NCBI RefSeq assembly: GCF_947496875.1
Contig: NZ_CANMEH010000007.1
Coordinates: 62,001-126,000, forward strand
Length of the DNA stretch: 64,000 bases
Direction: 5' to 3'
Origin: an uncultured Paracoccus sp.
Lineage (GTDB): Bacteria > Pseudomonadota > Alphaproteobacteria > Rhodobacterales > Rhodobacteraceae
Shown: one piece after another, positions 9,979 to 18,265 of the stretch
How the letters are laid out: each line of letters opens with the position of its first letter
How positions within the stretch are numbered: the stretch's first letter is position 1
Notes under the pieces: generated by a model
Database searches by the model: none
Told to the model about the DNA's origin: nothing
Seen by the model: the letters and a program-made list of their open reading frames with translations, nothing else
Made by a program: the position numbers and the translations under genes

Positions 9979-10764
9979 ATGCGTTCAGTACTCCTGTCAG
10001 CCTCGGTTGTCCTCGGTTTGTCGGTCGGCATTGCCGCACGGCAAGCCCGCGCCCAAAGCGCCACAGTCGATCCGGACCACTCTGCGACCTTAAACGTGCT
10101 GCCCGAAGGCTATCGCCGCCCTGCCGAGTTCAGTGTCGATCGGAAGCTTAGCTACGACTTCTCGAAATACGACATGTATCTGCCGAACTGGTTCAACGGG
10201 GTGCAGACAACCGGCGATCCATCGCTGGTCGAGTGGAATGAGGACGGCTCTGCAACGCTGAATTTCGTCGGCCACCGCAAGGATGGCCGCAGCGGCATGC
10301 TGCAGATCATTCGCCCCCGCAAGGCAAAGGGGCGCTGGGGGGCCATCGTACAGGTCACCCGGCCCGAAGCCGTGGCGGCCTTTTTCCTCTACAGCAACGA
10401 CAACGGGAAGGAAGTCGACTTCGAGCTGACCCGGCGCGATGGGGTTCTGGGCTGGTCACCGAACGTCTACATGCCGTGCGGCGAGGATGACCGCTCTGCC
10501 GTCACCTCCGAGCAGGAGCACATGCCGTTCCGCCCCGACGAACTGCAGAAGCTGGAGGTCGAGTTGACCGACACCGAAGCCGTGTTCTACGTCGATGACG
10601 AGGAAGCGGGACGGATCACGCCTGCCGACCTACCGGACAACTGCGAATGGGACGTGACGACACCGGTGAACCTCATCCTGTCGGTCGAAAGCCACGGACC
10701 CTGGGCCGGTCACCGCTACGAAGGTGGCCATGCGCAGATGATCGTCCACGCCATCCTGCCGTAG
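9979..10764 (+). CDS. Secreted GH16-like (concanavalin A-like fold) protein
   Basis: Exported protein of 261 residues with a cleavable-looking signal peptide (MRSVLLSASVVLGLSVGIAA...ARAQ). The core resembles glycoside hydrolase family 16: the segment KEVDFEL has the E-x-D-x-E catalytic arrangement (E145, D147, E149), preceded by AAFFLYSND as in the conserved A-F-W-L strand. By family knowledge such enzymes cleave beta-glucans or acidic exopolysaccharides; the substrate cannot be inferred. The start is the ATG at 9979 with GGGAAG upstream. It is convergent with ntrX. The GH16 assignment rests on one motif plus overall pattern, so it is moderate. Confidence 0.66.
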   Translation: MRSVLLSASVVLGLSVGIAARQARAQSATVDPDHSATLNVLPEGYRRPAEFSVDRKLSYDFSKYDMYLPNWFNGVQTTGDPSLVEWNEDGSATLNFVGHRKDGRSGMLQIIRPRKAKGRWGAIVQVTRPEAVAAFFLYSNDNGKEVDFELTRRDGVLGWSPNVYMPCGEDDRSAVTSEQEHMPFRPDELQKLEVELTDTEAVFYVDDEEAGRITPADLPDNCEWDVTTPVNLILSVESHGPWAGHRYEGGHAQMIVHAILP

Positions 10765-10791
10765 CCGGCCGACCTGCAGGGCGCCGGCCGG

Positions 10792-12180
10792 TCACTTCAC
10801 CAGCGCCTCGTCGTCCACCCGCATCCCGCCGACTACGCCGAGCGATTTCAGCTTGCGGTGCAGGGCGCTGCGCTCCATGCCGACGAACTGGGCGGTGCGG
10901 CTGATGTTGCCCCCGAACCGGTCGATCTGGGTCAGCAGGTACTCGCGCTCGAACAGCTCGCGCGCCTCGCGCAGGGACAGGCCGGTGATCTGCGGTCCCA
11001 GCGCCAGCGCCTCGCCTTGGTCGCCGAACGCACTCTGCGGTTCCAGTTCGGCAGGAAGGATCGGCCCGCTGCCCTCGCCAAGGATCAGCACCCGTTCGAT
11101 CACGTTGCGCAGCTGGCGGATGTTGCCCGGCCAGCGCATCGTCTGCAGGGCCGTCACGGCATCCTCGGGCAGGGTTCGCAGCGGCAATCCCTGCGAGGCA
11201 TGGAACTGGGCGATGAAGTGCCGGGCCAGCAGGCCGATATCCTCGCGCCGGTCCGACAGGGACGGCACGGCAATCGGCACCACGTTCAAGCGGTCGTACA
11301 GCTCCTGGCGGAACCGGCCGGCCTCGATCTCGACCGGCAGGTCGCGTGTCGTCGAGCTGATGACCCGCAGCTCGACCCGCACCTTGTCGGAGCCGCCTGC
11401 GCGCTGGAACTGCTGTTCGGTCAGCACCCGCAGGATCTTGGGCTGGGTGCCCAGCGGCATGTCCGCGACCTCGTCGAAATAGATCACGCCCCCATGCGCC
11501 TGTTCCAGCAGGCCGGGCTCGACACCGCGCTCCGGGCTTTCGCGGCCGAACAGCACCTCCTCCATGCGCTCGGGTTCGATGGTGGCGCAGGGCACCGTGA
11601 CAAATGCGGCGTCGGCCCGGGCGCTGTGGGCGTGGATGTAGCGCGCTGCCATTTCCTTGCCCGACCCCGGCTCGCCGGTCAGCAGGACGCGGCCGTTCGA
11701 CTTGGCGACCTTGTCCAGATTGTCGCGCAGCCGCCGGAACGGCGCCGACTGGCCCAGCATCTCGGCGGCGGCGTTGTCACGGCGGCGCAGCGAGGCGTTT
11801 TCCCGGCGCAGCCGGCTGGTCTCCATCGCGCGCCGGATCACCACCAGCAGCTGGTCGATGTTGAACGGCTTCTCGATGAAGTCGTAGGCGCCCTGCTTGA
11901 TGGCGGCCACCGCGATCTCGATGTTGCCGTGCCCGGAAATGATGACGACCGGGACGTCGGGATTGTTGACGCGGGCGTGCTTCAGGATGTCCAACCCGTC
12001 CATGCGGCTGTCCTTCAGCCAGATATCCAGGATCATCAGCCCCGGCTGCTCGGCATTCACCTCGGCCAGTGCCTCGTCGCTGTTCGCGGCGGTCCGGGTC
12101 GCGAAGCCTTCGTCCTGCAGGATGTCCGCGATCAGTTCGCGGATGTCGGGTTCGTCATCGACGATCAGAATGTCGCTCAT
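10792..12180 (-). CDS. ntrX: Nitrogen assimilation response regulator NtrX
   Basis: Two-component response regulator, 462 residues: receiver (phospho-acceptor D52 in LMILDIWL), AAA+ domain with intact Walker A (GEPGSGKE, about 169-176) and Walker B (YFDEVADM), and a Fis-type helix-turn-helix at the C-terminus (GGNISRTAQFVGMERSALHR). The GAFTGA sigma-54 contact loop is replaced by unrelated sequence (LFGRESPERGVEPGLLEQ), as is common for NtrX of alphaproteobacteria, so action without sigma-54 is inferred. It overlaps ntrY by four bases and is the last gene of the operon. Confidence 0.93.
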   Translation of the reverse strand: MSDILIVDDEPDIRELIADILQDEGFATRTAANSDEALAEVNAEQPGLMILDIWLKDSRMDGLDILKHARVNNPDVPVVIISGHGNIEIAVAAIKQGAYDFIEKPFNIDQLLVVIRRAMETSRLRRENASLRRRDNAAAEMLGQSAPFRRLRDNLDKVAKSNGRVLLTGEPGSGKEMAARYIHAHSARADAAFVTVPCATIEPERMEEVLFGRESPERGVEPGLLEQAHGGVIYFDEVADMPLGTQPKILRVLTEQQFQRAGGSDKVRVELRVISSTTRDLPVEIEAGRFRQELYDRLNVVPIAVPSLSDRREDIGLLARHFIAQFHASQGLPLRTLPEDAVTALQTMRWPGNIRQLRNVIERVLILGEGSGPILPAELEPQSAFGDQGEALALGPQITGLSLREARELFEREYLLTQIDRFGGNISRTAQFVGMERSALHRKLKSLGVVGGMRVDDEALVK

Positions 12181-14456
12181 GTGCCTGTGGCCTCCTGCTC
12201 GGTTCTGGTTTTGCGCGGCACGCCCATCCGGATCGGCTGGCGTTCGCGAGGTAGCCGAATCTCGGCCCGGGCGCCCCGGTGGCCGGTTGCGTCCGGTTCG
12301 GCATCCGTCAGGGTCAGGCTGCCGCCATGCTCCTCGACGATCTTCTTGACGATCGGCAGGCCCAGCCCGGTGCCGCCCTGCTTCAGCGTCACATAGGGTT
12401 CGAACAGCCGCGACCGGTCGCCCGGCAGGCCCGCCCCGTTGTCGGTGATGGTGATCGCCACCGCGTCCGGACCGGTCGTCATCGCCACCGCGACCTTGCC
12501 GGTCCAGTCACCCGCGGGCCGGTCGCGCACCGCCTCGGACGCATTCTTCAGCAGGTTGGTAAAGACCTGCCCCATCATCCCAGCGTCGCAATCCACGATC
12601 ACCGGCTGCTCGGGCAGGTCGGCCGTCAGAACCCCCGGCACCGCGTCGCGCTGCAGCATCACCGCCTCGTGCAGCAGTCGGGCGAGGTCGGTTTCCTTGC
12701 GATCGGGTTCCGGCATCCGGGCAAAGCGGCTGAACTCGTCCACGATCCGCCGCAGGTCGTTGGTCTGGCGGATGATCACCTCGACATACTGGTCGACGGC
12801 CGCGCGCTGCGCGCTGTCGTCCGTCAGCCGGGCCACCTTGCGCCGGATGCGCTCGGCCGACAGCTGGATCGGCGTCAGCGGGTTCTTGATCTCGTGCGCG
12901 ACCCGGCGTGCCACGTCGCCCCAGGCCGCCATGCGCTGGGCGCTGACCAGTTCGGTCACGTCGTCGAATGCGATGACATATCCCTCCACCTCGCCCGCCG
13001 CGCCACGCCGGACGGCGATGCGGACCAGCAGGCTCTCGATGCGACCATCGCTGGTGACGCGGATCTCGTCCTGGATTGATTCCACGACCGAAGCCCGAAG
13101 CCGCTGGAACAGCGGGCCGAACCCCGGCACGGCCTGGGTTAGCGGCCGACCGATGTCACGAACCGGATCCAATCCCACGAGCCGGGTGGCCGAGCGGTTC
13201 AGGAAGTCGATGCCGCCCGACGGATCCAGGCCGATGACGCCCGGCGTCACCGAGTTCAGCACGTTGTCGAACAGCCGCCGCTGCCCATCCACCAGACGGT
13301 AGCTGTCGACCAGTTCGGTGCGCTGCTGCTTAAGCTGCCGCGTCATCCGGTTGAAGCTCTCGCCCAGCGTCTGGATCTCGTCGCCGGTGTCCGGCTCCGG
13401 CACCTGCACGTCCAGATCGCCGCGCCCGACCTGTTCGGACGCCGCGGCCAGCCGGCCGATCGGACGGGACAGCCGTTCGGCGAACCACAGGCCGATCCAG
13501 ATCGCGGCGGCGACCAGCAGCAGCGCGAAACCGAGATATACCAGCGAGAACTCGAACAGCACCTTGCCGCGGGTCTCTTCCAGTTGCTGGTAAAGGCCGA
13601 CCGTGGCCCGCGTCTCGTCCACCAGCCCCAGCAGGTCGCCGTCGACATCGCGGGTGACGTAGAGGAACCGGTCGGCCAGGCGCGGCAGGGCGACCAGGGC
13701 GCGGAACTCGTTGTTGTCCCAGTCCTCGATCAGCATCAGCCCGTCGGACAGGGCGGTGGTGAACTGCGCCGGCGTCGGCTGTTCATACCAGAACAGATAG
13801 GACCGGTCGCCGCGCGCCCGGATCGCGCCGCCGCCGTCGATCACATAGGCCTCGCGCAGCCCGCGCTGGATCCGGGCCTGCCCCTGGGCCAGCAGCGCCC
13901 GCATGGATCCGTCGTCGATCAGTGGATCCTCGGCGGCCGCGGCATCCAGCAGCCCGGCCAGCATCCGCGCGTCGGCGGTCAGGTCACGCCGGTGCTCGTC
14001 CTGATAGGCCTCGGCCGCGGCCAGCGAGGTTGCCACGACCTGCTGCACCCGGTTCGAGAACCAGCCTTCCAGCCCGATATTGATTGTCAGGCCCGCGAAC
14101 AGCGCCACCAGCACCGTCGGGATCAGGGCCAGACCCGCGAACACCCCGACCAGCCGCATGTGCAGGCGTGATCCGGCAGCGGCGTTGCGCCGCGCGGCGA
14201 CCATGCGGGCCAGCCGTGCGGCGACCAGACCGGTCAGCAGGATCAGATAGATGAGGTCGGCCAGCAGCACCAGCCGCAGCGCCGTGCTGGCGGTTCCCCC
14301 TGCCAGCGGCCCGAGCACGAAGAAGGTCGCCGCCGCCAGAACCGGGCCCAGCAGGACAAGGCCGATGGTGGCCGCGTTCTGGACGCGACGCTGCCGGCGC
14401 AGCCGCGCCAGCCGTTCCCAAGGTATGCGCCTTGCCGCCCGCGCCACCGCCACCAA
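12177..14456 (-). CDS. ntrY: Membrane sensor histidine kinase NtrY
   Basis: Sensor kinase for NtrX, 759 residues. Several N-terminal transmembrane segments flank a periplasmic region, followed by HAMP, a PAS-like region, HisKA with the H-box VAHEIKNPLTPIQLSAERI (His near residue 525) and a HATPase with N-box FTNLLKNASEAV and G-boxes. There is no ATG at the 5' end: TTG at 14456 follows ACGAGG, and in-frame GTG codons occur two and four codons in. An in-frame TAA lies upstream, limiting the choice. It overlaps ntrX by ATGA. By family knowledge NtrYX responds to nitrogen and redox/envelope cues. Confidence 0.93.
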   Translation of the reverse strand: MVAVARAARRIPWERLARLRRQRRVQNAATIGLVLLGPVLAAATFFVLGPLAGGTASTALRLVLLADLIYLILLTGLVAARLARMVAARRNAAAGSRLHMRLVGVFAGLALIPTVLVALFAGLTINIGLEGWFSNRVQQVVATSLAAAEAYQDEHRRDLTADARMLAGLLDAAAAEDPLIDDGSMRALLAQGQARIQRGLREAYVIDGGGAIRARGDRSYLFWYEQPTPAQFTTALSDGLMLIEDWDNNEFRALVALPRLADRFLYVTRDVDGDLLGLVDETRATVGLYQQLEETRGKVLFEFSLVYLGFALLLVAAAIWIGLWFAERLSRPIGRLAAASEQVGRGDLDVQVPEPDTGDEIQTLGESFNRMTRQLKQQRTELVDSYRLVDGQRRLFDNVLNSVTPGVIGLDPSGGIDFLNRSATRLVGLDPVRDIGRPLTQAVPGFGPLFQRLRASVVESIQDEIRVTSDGRIESLLVRIAVRRGAAGEVEGYVIAFDDVTELVSAQRMAAWGDVARRVAHEIKNPLTPIQLSAERIRRKVARLTDDSAQRAAVDQYVEVIIRQTNDLRRIVDEFSRFARMPEPDRKETDLARLLHEAVMLQRDAVPGVLTADLPEQPVIVDCDAGMMGQVFTNLLKNASEAVRDRPAGDWTGKVAVAMTTGPDAVAITITDNGAGLPGDRSRLFEPYVTLKQGGTGLGLPIVKKIVEEHGGSLTLTDAEPDATGHRGARAEIRLPRERQPIRMGVPRKTRTEQEATGT

Positions 14457-14533
14457 TGCCTCGTTCGCCGGCCGCTTGTGTCGCGGCTCCCTGTGGCCTT
14501 AGCGTGACTCTGCGCCGGCCATCTGTGGCTGTT

Positions 14534-15967
14534 TTACATCAGGCGACGGCGGCGTGTCACCTCGATATTCAACTCGTTCACCTTCTTTCGAAGCGTATTT
14601 CGGTTGATTCCCAGCAATTCCGCACAGCGAAGCTGGTTTCCAGCCGTCGCGTCGAGCGCGATTTCGATCAGAGGACGCTCAACTTCCCGCAGAATCCGGT
14701 CGTACAACCCGGCGGGTGGCAGCTCGCCGCCATGCAGATCGAAATAGCGCTGCAGATGGGTTTCTATCGACTGCGCCAGCCGTTCGGGTGGGGCGCCGAC
14801 CGAGCTGGTCGGACTGCGCGATGGCGGCGCGGCGGCAGCGGACTTGGCGGCCGGGGCCGCGGGCGCGGCGTCGGTCAGTGCCGCGCGGACCTCGTCCTCG
14901 GTGATCTCGGATCCCGTCGCCGTCAGCGCCAGCCGACGCATGGTATTGTCGAGTTCCCGCACGTTTCCCGGAAACGGCCAGGCGCGCAGCACGGCGGCGG
15001 CAGGATCGGACAGCGTGCGCGCCGGCAGGCCGAGGGTTGCGGCGCGGGCCAGCAGGTGCCGCGCCAGCGGCGGAATATCGTCGACCCGGGCGCGCAGCGG
15101 CGGCACCGTCAGGGTGATGCCCGACAGCTGGTACAGCAGGTCCTGGCGCAGCAGCCCGGCGGTCAGATCCGCGCGTGGATCGGCGGCAGCGGTCGACACC
15201 AGCCGGGGCAGACGGGACGGATCAGGGCCGTTTTCGGCCGCCTCGATCAGGCCGACCAGCCGGGCCTGCGCTGCCGGCGTCATCCCCGCCGGATTCTCGA
15301 TCAGCAAAGTGCCGCGGGCCGCACGGGCAAAGGCATCGGCCATGCCGTCGACCGGATCGGCCGGCGTCAGCACCACAAGCGCGCCGTCCCGACGGTCCGA
15401 AAACCCGTGCAGCGCGCGGGCCACCGTGCTGCGGCCGGTGCCCGGCTCGCCGCTGACCAAAACCGACAGGTCGGCGTTGACCACGCGGGCCACGGTCCGG
15501 AACAGCGCCTGCATCGCCGGGGCGTGGCCAACCAGCGGCAGGGTGGGATCGGCGACTGTCACGGTCTCCGCCCCCTCGGACCCGGCGGGGCTCCGCACGG
15601 CGGGGCGCCGGGCCAACCCGGCCCGCACACGCGCCATCAGGTCGGGCAGGTCGAAGGGCTTGGGCAGATAGTCGAACGCCTCGGCCTCGGTCGCGCGGAT
15701 CGCCGTCACAATGGTGTTCTGGGCCGAGATCACGATTACCGGCAGGTCGGGCCGGATCCGCCGGATCCCGGGGATCACGTCCAGCCCGTTGCCGTCCGGC
15801 ATCATGACGTCGGTCACGACCAGTTCGCCGCGCCCCTCCTCCACCCAGCGCTGCAACTGGGCGAGGCTGCCGGTGGCATGCACCTTGCACCCGGCCCGGG
15901 TCAGCGCCTGGGTCAGGACCGTGCGGATGCTGCGATCGTCGTCGGCGATCAGGACCGTGCCGTCCAT
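14534..15967 (-). CDS. ntrC: Nitrogen regulator NtrC, Rhodobacter type with degenerate AAA+ domain
   Basis: Response regulator of 477 residues. The receiver has phospho-acceptor D53 (VTDVMMPDG) and KPFD. The AAA+ domain lacks the GAFTGA loop altogether, as described for Rhodobacter capsulatus NtrC, which works with sigma-70 polymerase. In addition the Walker A lysine is arginine (GEPGTGRS, R179) and the Walker B acidic pair is changed (LLIENPAG, E224-N225 in place of D-E). Arginine-finger-region sequence RARVDDIPPLARH and the Fis-type C-terminal helix-turn-helix (NQLRCAELLGINRNTLRKKV) remain. It overlaps ntrB by 19 bases. Confidence 0.94.
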   Translation of the reverse strand: MDGTVLIADDDRSIRTVLTQALTRAGCKVHATGSLAQLQRWVEEGRGELVVTDVMMPDGNGLDVIPGIRRIRPDLPVIVISAQNTIVTAIRATEAEAFDYLPKPFDLPDLMARVRAGLARRPAVRSPAGSEGAETVTVADPTLPLVGHAPAMQALFRTVARVVNADLSVLVSGEPGTGRSTVARALHGFSDRRDGALVVLTPADPVDGMADAFARAARGTLLIENPAGMTPAAQARLVGLIEAAENGPDPSRLPRLVSTAAADPRADLTAGLLRQDLLYQLSGITLTVPPLRARVDDIPPLARHLLARAATLGLPARTLSDPAAAVLRAWPFPGNVRELDNTMRRLALTATGSEITEDEVRAALTDAAPAAPAAKSAAAAPPSRSPTSSVGAPPERLAQSIETHLQRYFDLHGGELPPAGLYDRILREVERPLIEIALDATAGNQLRCAELLGINRNTLRKKVNELNIEVTRRRRLM

Positions 15968-17052
15968 GGCGTCTCCTTTCCGGCAAGGGGCAGTGACAGG
16001 CGGATCAGCGTTCGCCCCGGGCGGCTGTCCAGACGCAGGCCGGCACGATGGTCGGCGATGATCTTGCTGACCAGGGCCAGGCCCAGCCCGGTGCCGTTTT
16101 CCCGACCCGAGACGAACGGCTCGAACACCTGGTCCGCGATCGTGTCGGGCACGCCCGGCCCGTCATCCTCGATCTCGACCTGCAACGGCAGCGGGGTGTC
16201 GTCCTCGGCCCGGCGCGGACCACTGTCATAGAGGGTGCGCAGTCGGATCGTGCCCGGCCCGCGCGGATCGTCGGGGCCACGGCCGTCGCGCAGCAACGCC
16301 TCGGCCGCGTTGCGCAGCAGGTTCAGCACCGCCTGCACGACAAGATCGGGGTCGGCCAGCGCGGCTGGCAGCGAGGGGTCATAGTCGGTGACCAGCCGCA
16401 CCCGGGTCCCGGTCAGCTCGAAGGTCCGGCGCGCGCGGTCCAGCACATCGTGGATGTTGATCGCCTGCAACCGCGGCGGCGAGGTGTCGCCGAACCTTTC
16501 GACCTGGTCCAGCAGCGCCACGATCCGGCGCGATTCCGCGACGATCAGGTCGGCCAGTTCCCGATCCTCCGGCCCCAGCCCGTCTGCCAGCAGCTGGGCC
16601 GCACCGCGAATCCCGGCCAGCGGGTTCTTGATCTCGTGCGCCAGCATCTCGGCCATCCCCGACGCCGCCCGGGCCGCCTTGCGGTGTCCCGCGACCGGGG
16701 CCACCGGCACGATCACCGCCGAGACGCCCCCGCCGGGCAACGGTGCCAAATGCAGCGCCGCGGCGCGGTCGTCGAACCCGCCGGTGCGGTCGCCGATCCC
16801 CCAGCGCAACGACGGTCGGTGGATCACCTCGCTGTCCTGCTGCGCGGCCTTCAGCAAGCCGGGCAGGGCCGGATCGACCCGCAGGCGAACGGCCAGGCGC
16901 GGATCGTCCGGGGCCAGTCCGGCTGCGGACCGGTCGGACAGGTTCAGCCAGGCCTCTGCCGCGTCGTTCAGTGCGGCAAACCGGCCCGCGGCATCAAACA
17001 GAACTGCCGGCAGGGGCAGCGCCATCCACGCCGGATCATGTGCGGTCGTCAT
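15949..17052 (-). CDS. ntrB: Nitrogen sensor kinase NtrB
   Basis: Cytoplasmic PII-controlled histidine kinase/phosphatase partner of NtrC, 367 residues. An N-terminal PAS region (ALPLPAVLFDAAGRFAALN) precedes the H-box MLAHEIKNPLAGIRGAAQLLA (His near 138) and an ATP-binding domain with NLLRNAAEAL, DDGPGVP and GTGLGLALV. No transmembrane segment is present. The ATG overlaps the dusB stop (ATGA) and the end overlaps ntrC, so dusB-ntrB-ntrC are translationally coupled. Confidence 0.95.
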   Translation of the reverse strand: MTTAHDPAWMALPLPAVLFDAAGRFAALNDAAEAWLNLSDRSAAGLAPDDPRLAVRLRVDPALPGLLKAAQQDSEVIHRPSLRWGIGDRTGGFDDRAAALHLAPLPGGGVSAVIVPVAPVAGHRKAARAASGMAEMLAHEIKNPLAGIRGAAQLLADGLGPEDRELADLIVAESRRIVALLDQVERFGDTSPPRLQAINIHDVLDRARRTFELTGTRVRLVTDYDPSLPAALADPDLVVQAVLNLLRNAAEALLRDGRGPDDPRGPGTIRLRTLYDSGPRRAEDDTPLPLQVEIEDDGPGVPDTIADQVFEPFVSGRENGTGLGLALVSKIIADHRAGLRLDSRPGRTLIRLSLPLAGKETPWTARS

Positions 17053-18065
17053 GCCGCCGCCTGCAGATCGCCCCGCGCCCCCGCGAACACCGCGGCGATC
17101 GCCGTCCGCGCCGCGGCGGGGGACGACGCTGCCATCAGGGCGCGGCGGCCATCAGCGGCGCCCGCGGCCTCGGCATACCAGCCCAGATGCTTGCGCGCGA
17201 CACGCAGGCCAGGATCGACGCCATAGTGGGACAGGATCTCGTCATGATGCGCGGCGACGGCATCGACCAGCGCGGCGCCCTGGGGCACGACAGGTTCCGG
17301 CGTGCCGTAGAGCGCATGGGCGATCTGGCCGGGACGCCAGGGCGCCCCCTGCGCGCCGCGCCCCACCATCACCGCCTGCGCCCCGGACTCGCGCAGCGCC
17401 GTGCGCGCGGCCGCCGGGGAAATCACGTCGCCATTGGCAACCAGCGGCAGGTCGGGCACGGCGTCCCGCACCGCCCGGATCGCCGCCCAGTCGGCGCGGC
17501 CGGTATAGAACTGCGCCCGGGTGCGACCGTGCACGACCACCATCCGCACCCCCGCGTCGCGCGCCCGCCGCGCAAGCGTCGCCGCGTTCAGGCTGTCGTC
17601 GTTCCAGCCCAGTCGCATCTTCAGCGTCACCGGTATGTCGACTGCCGCCACCACCGCCTCGATCAGCCCCAGCGCGTGGTCGAGGTCGCGCATCAGGGCG
17701 GCACCGGACATCCCGCCCGTCACCTTGCGCGCGGGGCAGCCCATGTTGATGTCGATGATGCGGGCGCCCATTCCCGCGACGATGCGTGCGGTTTCGGCCA
17801 TGGCCCCCGCCTCGCGGCCGGCGATCTGGACGCTCACCGGCACGCCCGCGTCGACCATCGCCTTGGCACGCACGGCAGCACGGGTAGAGGGGCGGGGGGT
17901 CACCATTTCCGTCGAGGCGACCATCTCGCTGACCACCAGCCCGACCCCGCCCCGGCTGTGCCGCGCCACCGCACGGCGGAACGGCAGGTCGGTGATCCCG
18001 GCCATCGGCGCAAGGAACACCGGCGGGTCGAGCGTCAAGTCACCAAGCTGAATCGGGCTGCGCAT
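17049..18065 (-). CDS. dusB: tRNA-dihydrouridine synthase DusB (NifR3)
   Basis: FMN-dependent reductase making dihydrouridine in tRNA, 338 residues. The N-terminal signature APMAGITDLPFRRAV and the catalytic-cysteine segment NMGCPARKVTGGMSGAAL are present, followed by the FMN-binding region (VVHGRTRAQFYTG, NGDVIS). Historically called nifR3, it is the first gene of the nifR3-ntrBC operon in Rhodobacter and relatives, which matches this layout. An AT-rich patch between it and the divergent sdaA (about 18170-18195) probably contains the promoters of both. Confidence 0.95.
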   Translation of the reverse strand: MRSPIQLGDLTLDPPVFLAPMAGITDLPFRRAVARHSRGGVGLVVSEMVASTEMVTPRPSTRAAVRAKAMVDAGVPVSVQIAGREAGAMAETARIVAGMGARIIDINMGCPARKVTGGMSGAALMRDLDHALGLIEAVVAAVDIPVTLKMRLGWNDDSLNAATLARRARDAGVRMVVVHGRTRAQFYTGRADWAAIRAVRDAVPDLPLVANGDVISPAAARTALRESGAQAVMVGRGAQGAPWRPGQIAHALYGTPEPVVPQGAALVDAVAAHHDEILSHYGVDPGLRVARKHLGWYAEAAGAADGRRALMAASSPAAARTAIAAVFAGARGDLQAAA

Positions 18066-18265
18066 GGATTACCTCTGGCCGGTCCGTGTCATCGCTGCAC
18101 GACCGTCGCACGCAGAACCGGGCATGGCCGCGTGAGGTGGCGTCGGAATGATCAGACCGGACATCTTGTGCCCATTTATTGTGCAGAATGCAATCGGCGT
18201 GCGGTGGCTTGCACCCGTCGTCCCGACCGCTCAGGCTGGCCCCGATCTGGCAAGGACCACCCGCC

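Noticed and set aside
10765..10791. Inverted repeat CCGGCCG / CGGCCGG between the GH16-like gene and ntrX
   Set aside because: Loop of 13 bases and no U-tract; such short GC palindromes are frequent at this base composition, so not called a terminator.
10792..12180. Missing GAFTGA in NtrX considered as a separate anomaly
   Set aside because: Loss of this loop is common in alphaproteobacterial NtrX, and Walker A and B are intact here, unlike in NtrC.
10858..12396. 512-codon open frame on the plus strand across ntrX and ntrY
   Set aside because: Translates to low-complexity Gln/Arg/His-rich sequence antisense to intact ntrX domains; a GC-rich shadow.
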